Position numbers and translations under genes: made by a program. A stretch of 64,000 nucleotides of DNA from contig NZ_CP098604.1 of assembly GCF_024499015.1 (NCBI RefSeq), positions 1-64,000 on the forward strand, read 5' to 3'. The notes under the pieces are model-generated. The model saw nothing but the letters and a program-made list of their open reading frames with translations. It had not been told where the DNA came from and ran no database searches. This DNA comes from Xanthomonas hortorum pv. pelargonii (GTDB lineage Bacteria; Pseudomonadota; Gammaproteobacteria; Xanthomonadales; Xanthomonadaceae). This document shows, piece after piece, positions 62,641 to 64,000 of this stretch (its first letter is position 1; each line of letters starts with the position of its first letter).

Positions 62641-63303
62641 TCAGCCCTTTGCCATGACGGGCTTGGTACCCGCCGCAACCGGTGCCGCAGCGACCGGCAT
62701 CGCACGTCCATCCATCGTATCCAGCAACAACGTGGCTTCCTGCTCCATCTCGATGATGTAGCCGGCGATGCGGCCCTTGAAGAAGCGATGCGCCATCAAT
62801 GCGGGCACTGCGATGATCATGCCGGTGGCCGTGCACACCAAGGCCTTGCCGATGCCGCCAGCCAGTTGGTTCACATCGCCAACACCATGATCGAGGATGC
62901 CCATGAACATCTGGATCATGCCAACCACGGTCCCCAGCAGACCCAGCAACGGCCCAGCCGAGGCAATCGTGCCCAAGGCATTCAGATAGCGCTCCATGCG
63001 ATGCACCACATGTCGGCCGGTGTCTTCGATACGTTCGCGGATCAACTCGCGCGGGCGGCCACGCACGTCCAACGCGGCGGCGAGCAAGGCGCCCAGCGGC
63101 GAATTGCGACGCAGCGACTCGATATGGCCGGGATCCAGCTTGCCGCGCGCGGCCCAGTTGCGGACCTCTTCGCCCAGACCTGGCGGAGTCACCTCGTTGC
63201 GGCGCAGGCTCCACAGACGCTCCAGCACGATCGCCAGGGCGATCACGCCCAGCAACAGCAACGGCACCATCGGCCAACCGCCCGCCTTGACCAGCTCCAA
63301 CAC
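62641..63303 (-). CDS. exbB: ExbB/TolQ-family proton channel protein
   Basis: The 220-aa protein starts at GTG 63303, six bases after a GGAGGA site. Three membrane helices are seen (about residues 10-28, 116-138 and 150-172), with the MotA/TolQ/ExbB signature GLLGTVVGMIQMF and LVCTATGMIIAVPALMAH. It pairs with ExbD. The comEC gene ends 28 bases upstream. Confidence 0.9.
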   Translation of the reverse strand: MLELVKAGGWPMVPLLLLGVIALAIVLERLWSLRRNEVTPPGLGEEVRNWAARGKLDPGHIESLRRNSPLGALLAAALDVRGRPRELIRERIEDTGRHVVHRMERYLNALGTIASAGPLLGLLGTVVGMIQMFMGILDHGVGDVNQLAGGIGKALVCTATGMIIAVPALMAHRFFKGRIAGYIIEMEQEATLLLDTMDGRAMPVAAAPVAAGTKPVMAKG

Positions 63304-63331
63304 GATTCGATTCCTCCGGCAACGCGGCCGC

Positions 63332-64000
63332 CTATTCGCTGGCCGATAGGATAGCAGCCGACCGCCGCCGTTCTGCAGCATCCCACAGCCGCGGCTGCCA
63401 GCGCCGTCGCTCGCGGACCTGCAGGCCGTCGGCGCCCAGCCAGACCCGGATCGCGCCGGCCTGCGCAGTGTCGAGCAGCTCGGCGCCATTGCCCTGCCAG
63501 CGCTGCACCACCTCCGCACGCGGATGACCGAAGCGATTGCCGTGCCCGGAGGACACCAACGCCAGCCGCGCGCCGGTCGCGGCAATGAACCCGGCATGCG
63601 AGCCGTCGGCGCTGCCATGGTGCGGAACGATCACCAGATCGGCGCGTAGCTCGGACAGATGCCCATGCAGCAATCGACGTTCGACGATCTCGCCGATGTC
63701 GCCCGGCAGCAGCGCGCTTGCATACCGCGTCTCCACCCGCAGCACGCAGCTGGACTGATTGCGCAGATACGGAAAACCGGCACTCGGATGCAGGAAGCGA
63801 AAGCGCACGCCGTCCCATTCCCACTGTTGGCCGGCATGGCAGCGCGTGCTGACGTCCAGCGGTGCATCCGGCGGCGCAGTGGTCATGGCAACCGGCAATC
63901 CCGCACGTACCGCCGCGTAGCCGCCGGCATGATCGGCATCGGCATGACTGAGCACGATCGCATCCAGGCGGCGCAGGCCAAGCGCACGCAATGCCGGCAG
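63332..64000 (-). CDS. comEC: DNA uptake protein ComEC/Rec2, C-terminal part
   Basis: The frame enters from the right window edge and ends at 63332. The visible 222 codons are the end of a metallo-beta-lactamase domain: VLSHADADHAGGYAAVRAG, LLPGDIGEIVERRLL, DLVIVPHHGSADGSHAGF and SSGHGNRFGHP. This is the C-terminal domain of ComEC, which processes or channels incoming single-stranded DNA in competence. The membrane part lies outside the window. The position beside exbB-exbD-msbA-lpxK supports the call. Confidence 0.88.
   Translation of the reverse strand: MPALRALGLRRLDAIVLSHADADHAGGYAAVRAGLPVAMTTAPPDAPLDVSTRCHAGQQWEWDGVRFRFLHPSAGFPYLRNQSSCVLRVETRYASALLPGDIGEIVERRLLHGHLSELRADLVIVPHHGSADGSHAGFIAATGARLALVSSGHGNRFGHPRAEVVQRWQGNGAELLDTAQAGAIRVWLGADGLQVRERRRWQPRLWDAAERRRSAAILSASE

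Overview
This is a chromosomal window from a Xanthomonas-like gammaproteobacterium. GC content is high, the filamentous-phage genes resemble the Cf/phiLf type known from Xanthomonas, and the housekeeping blocks (nfuA-phhB, rluC/rne, uvrC-pgsA-tRNA-Gly, exbB-exbD-msbA-lpxK-kdsB) fit that genus. No database search was run; all family names rest on motifs read from the sequence.

Layout. (1) 1-3671: right end of a filamentous (inovirus) prophage on the minus strand: a 72-aa leader ORF, two small ORFs, HUH replication protein, a frameshifted ssDNA-binding protein, a 73-aa membrane protein, major coat pVIII, a terminator, a 20-aa hydrophobic peptide and the start of adsorption protein pIII, with a divergent HTH repressor that runs into a dif-like att site. 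(2) 3672-5176: a separate 1,505-bp segment between two identical 15-bp dif-like repeats. It encodes a ribbon-helix-helix/SEC-C fusion, a coiled-coil-like protein and an HTH regulator whose start codon joins its coding region only when the segment is a circle. It also carries a copy of an origin-like hairpin repeat found inside the phage rep gene. It looks like a small satellite of the phage. (3) 5198-20351: core genes: a frameshifted repetitive membrane protein, nfuA, phhB, a TonB-C lipoprotein, zupT, rluC, rne (two frameshifts in the C-terminal scaffold), a GacA-type regulator, trhO, an FKBP lipoprotein, a flavoprotein, a nucleotide-sugar dehydrogenase and tRNA-Leu.

(4) 20416-53661: accessory region between tRNA genes. 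It holds an Sfp/EntD-type phosphopantetheinyl transferase, tRNA-Gly and tRNA-Cys, then a 25.9-kb, two-gene, eight-module NRPS without a terminal thioesterase. Next come a one-lobe HPPD/hydroxymandelate-synthase-like dioxygenase, an HpgT-like aminotransferase, an FMN-dependent 2-hydroxyacid oxidase, a GNAT and a sulfotransferase. The dioxygenase, oxidase and aminotransferase together match the three late steps of 4-hydroxyphenylglycine (Hpg) synthesis, so the cluster is a candidate for an Hpg-containing, possibly sulfated peptide. Specificity residues suggest Val - D-Ser - Ser-like - D-Leu - (Hpg candidate) - Val - D-Ser - unknown. A second, identical tRNA-Gly closes the region.

(5) 53774-64000: core envelope and repair genes on the minus strand: tRNA-Gly, pgsA, uvrC, an NHL-repeat protein, a low-molecular-weight phosphatase, kdsB, lpxK, msbA, exbD, exbB and the 3' end of comEC.

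At least five genes carry single-base frameshifts (prophage gV, the 5.2-7.0 kb membrane protein, rne twice, NRPS1, and probably the NRPS2 tail). Either this assembly has residual indels or the strain is accumulating lesions; read support is needed to decide.
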